A stretch of DNA of 64,000 nt. It comes from Cytophaga aurantiaca DSM 3654. Its GTDB lineage: Bacteria; Bacteroidota; Bacteroidia; Cytophagales; Cytophagaceae. Both the position numbers and the translations under genes were made by a program. Where the stretch lies: assembly GCF_000379725.1 (NCBI RefSeq), contig NZ_KB903621.1, forward strand, positions 1 to 64,000, read 5' to 3'. Below, one piece after another: positions 63,710-64,000 of this stretch (position 1 is the first letter of the stretch; each line of letters starts with the position of its first letter). Under the pieces are notes generated by a model. It saw only the letters and a program-made list of their open reading frames with translations. It searched no databases and was not told the DNA's origin.

Positions 63710-64000
63710 ATGAAAATCCAATCTCACCAATCTTCCAACACAAAAATTGCAGAAGTACTTTCTGAAAGCATTATTATTGATACAATTGAAGATGGATCAA
63801 ACTTAATGGCCGACATTTATTATCAAGGCTTTGATGCACTTATCCTTCATGAAAAAAATATTACTCCAACTTTCTTTGATCTGAAAACAGGAATTGCCGG
63901 CGAGATCCTGCAGAAATTTTCGAACTATCGGATGCGTCTCGCTATTGTTGGTGATTTTTCAAGCTATAACAGTAAAAGCCTGAACGATTTTATCTTTGAA
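63710..64000 (+). CDS. DUF4180 domain protein (partial, 3' end outside window)
   Basis: The frame is open from ATG 63710 to the right edge, 97 codons. An AGAGG sequence 4 bp before the ATG is a possible ribosome-binding site. The sequence LMADIYYQGFDALILHEKNI, then ITPTFFDLKTGIAGEILQKF and RLAIVGDFS, is characteristic of DUF4180 proteins, which are about 115-120 residues long. Most of the gene is therefore present. Function is unknown. It is 8 bp after the preceding gene. Confidence 0.82.
   Translation, partial: MKIQSHQSSNTKIAEVLSESIIIDTIEDGSNLMADIYYQGFDALILHEKNITPTFFDLKTGIAGEILQKFSNYRMRLAIVGDFSSYNSKSLNDFIFE

Overview
The window looks like the chromosome of a gliding, polysaccharide-degrading Bacteroidota of the order Cytophagales, and Cytophaga hutchinsonii or a close relative is the best guess. 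This rests on AT-rich spacers, few Shine-Dalgarno sequences, TAnnTTTG-type -7 promoter elements, type IX secretion (T9SS) C-terminal sorting domains, a GldI-like FKBP gene beside a DHH phosphoesterase and ndk, a one-protein hybrid two-component regulator, and very long secreted proteins built from Ig-like repeats. The species name is inference. I see no tRNA, rRNA, CRISPR array, insertion sequence or integrase.

Layout. 1-4460 (-): 5' part of a giant secreted protein with RCC1-like and Ig-like repeats, running off the left edge. 4.8-14.3 kb: a Pif1-like helicase, a five-gene operon (DHH phosphoesterase plus four FKBP prolyl isomerases, the first a GldI-like lipoprotein), divergent ndk, a YiiX-like amidase and scpA. 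14.7-22.3 kb: dxs, an alpha/beta hydrolase, a SIMPL protein, an SSB-tailed DUF3127 protein, and small envelope proteins.

22.3-41.6 kb (+): a carbohydrate-active locus. A hybrid sensor/AraC regulator is followed by four large secreted enzymes (GH5-like, two PL8-like lyases, GH26). All four end in the same modules: 228-bp Ig-like repeats, a Cys-rich Ca-binding-like module and a T9SS sorting domain. There is no SusC/SusD pair.

41.65-50.8 kb (-): a defence island. It encodes a complete type I restriction-modification system (hsdR, hsdS, hsdM) with two embedded genes: a DUF1016/YhcG-type nuclease and a PrrC-like anticodon nuclease whose Arg-x3-Glu...His triad is visible. A PutAbiC-type abortive infection gene lies upstream. 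The order suggests layered defence, with the tRNA nuclease guarding the restriction complex.

51-60.5 kb: fatty-acid beta-oxidation genes (acyl-CoA dehydrogenase, thiolase, FadB-type bifunctional enzyme, MarR regulator) with an inserted four-helix-bundle gene, then a Spx/ArsC-like protein and a long-chain acyl-CoA ligase. 60.9-64 kb: three unrecognised envelope proteins and the start of a DUF4180 protein.

The most novel item is a dispersed 33-bp element with 13 copies in this window. It is made of four heptamers close to TAGKTNC followed by TAGAC. Because seven is not a multiple of three, its TAG triplets fall in all reading frames. In four genes the element starts exactly at the stop codon and supplies the TAG. 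At three loci copies point toward each other around a unique spacer.
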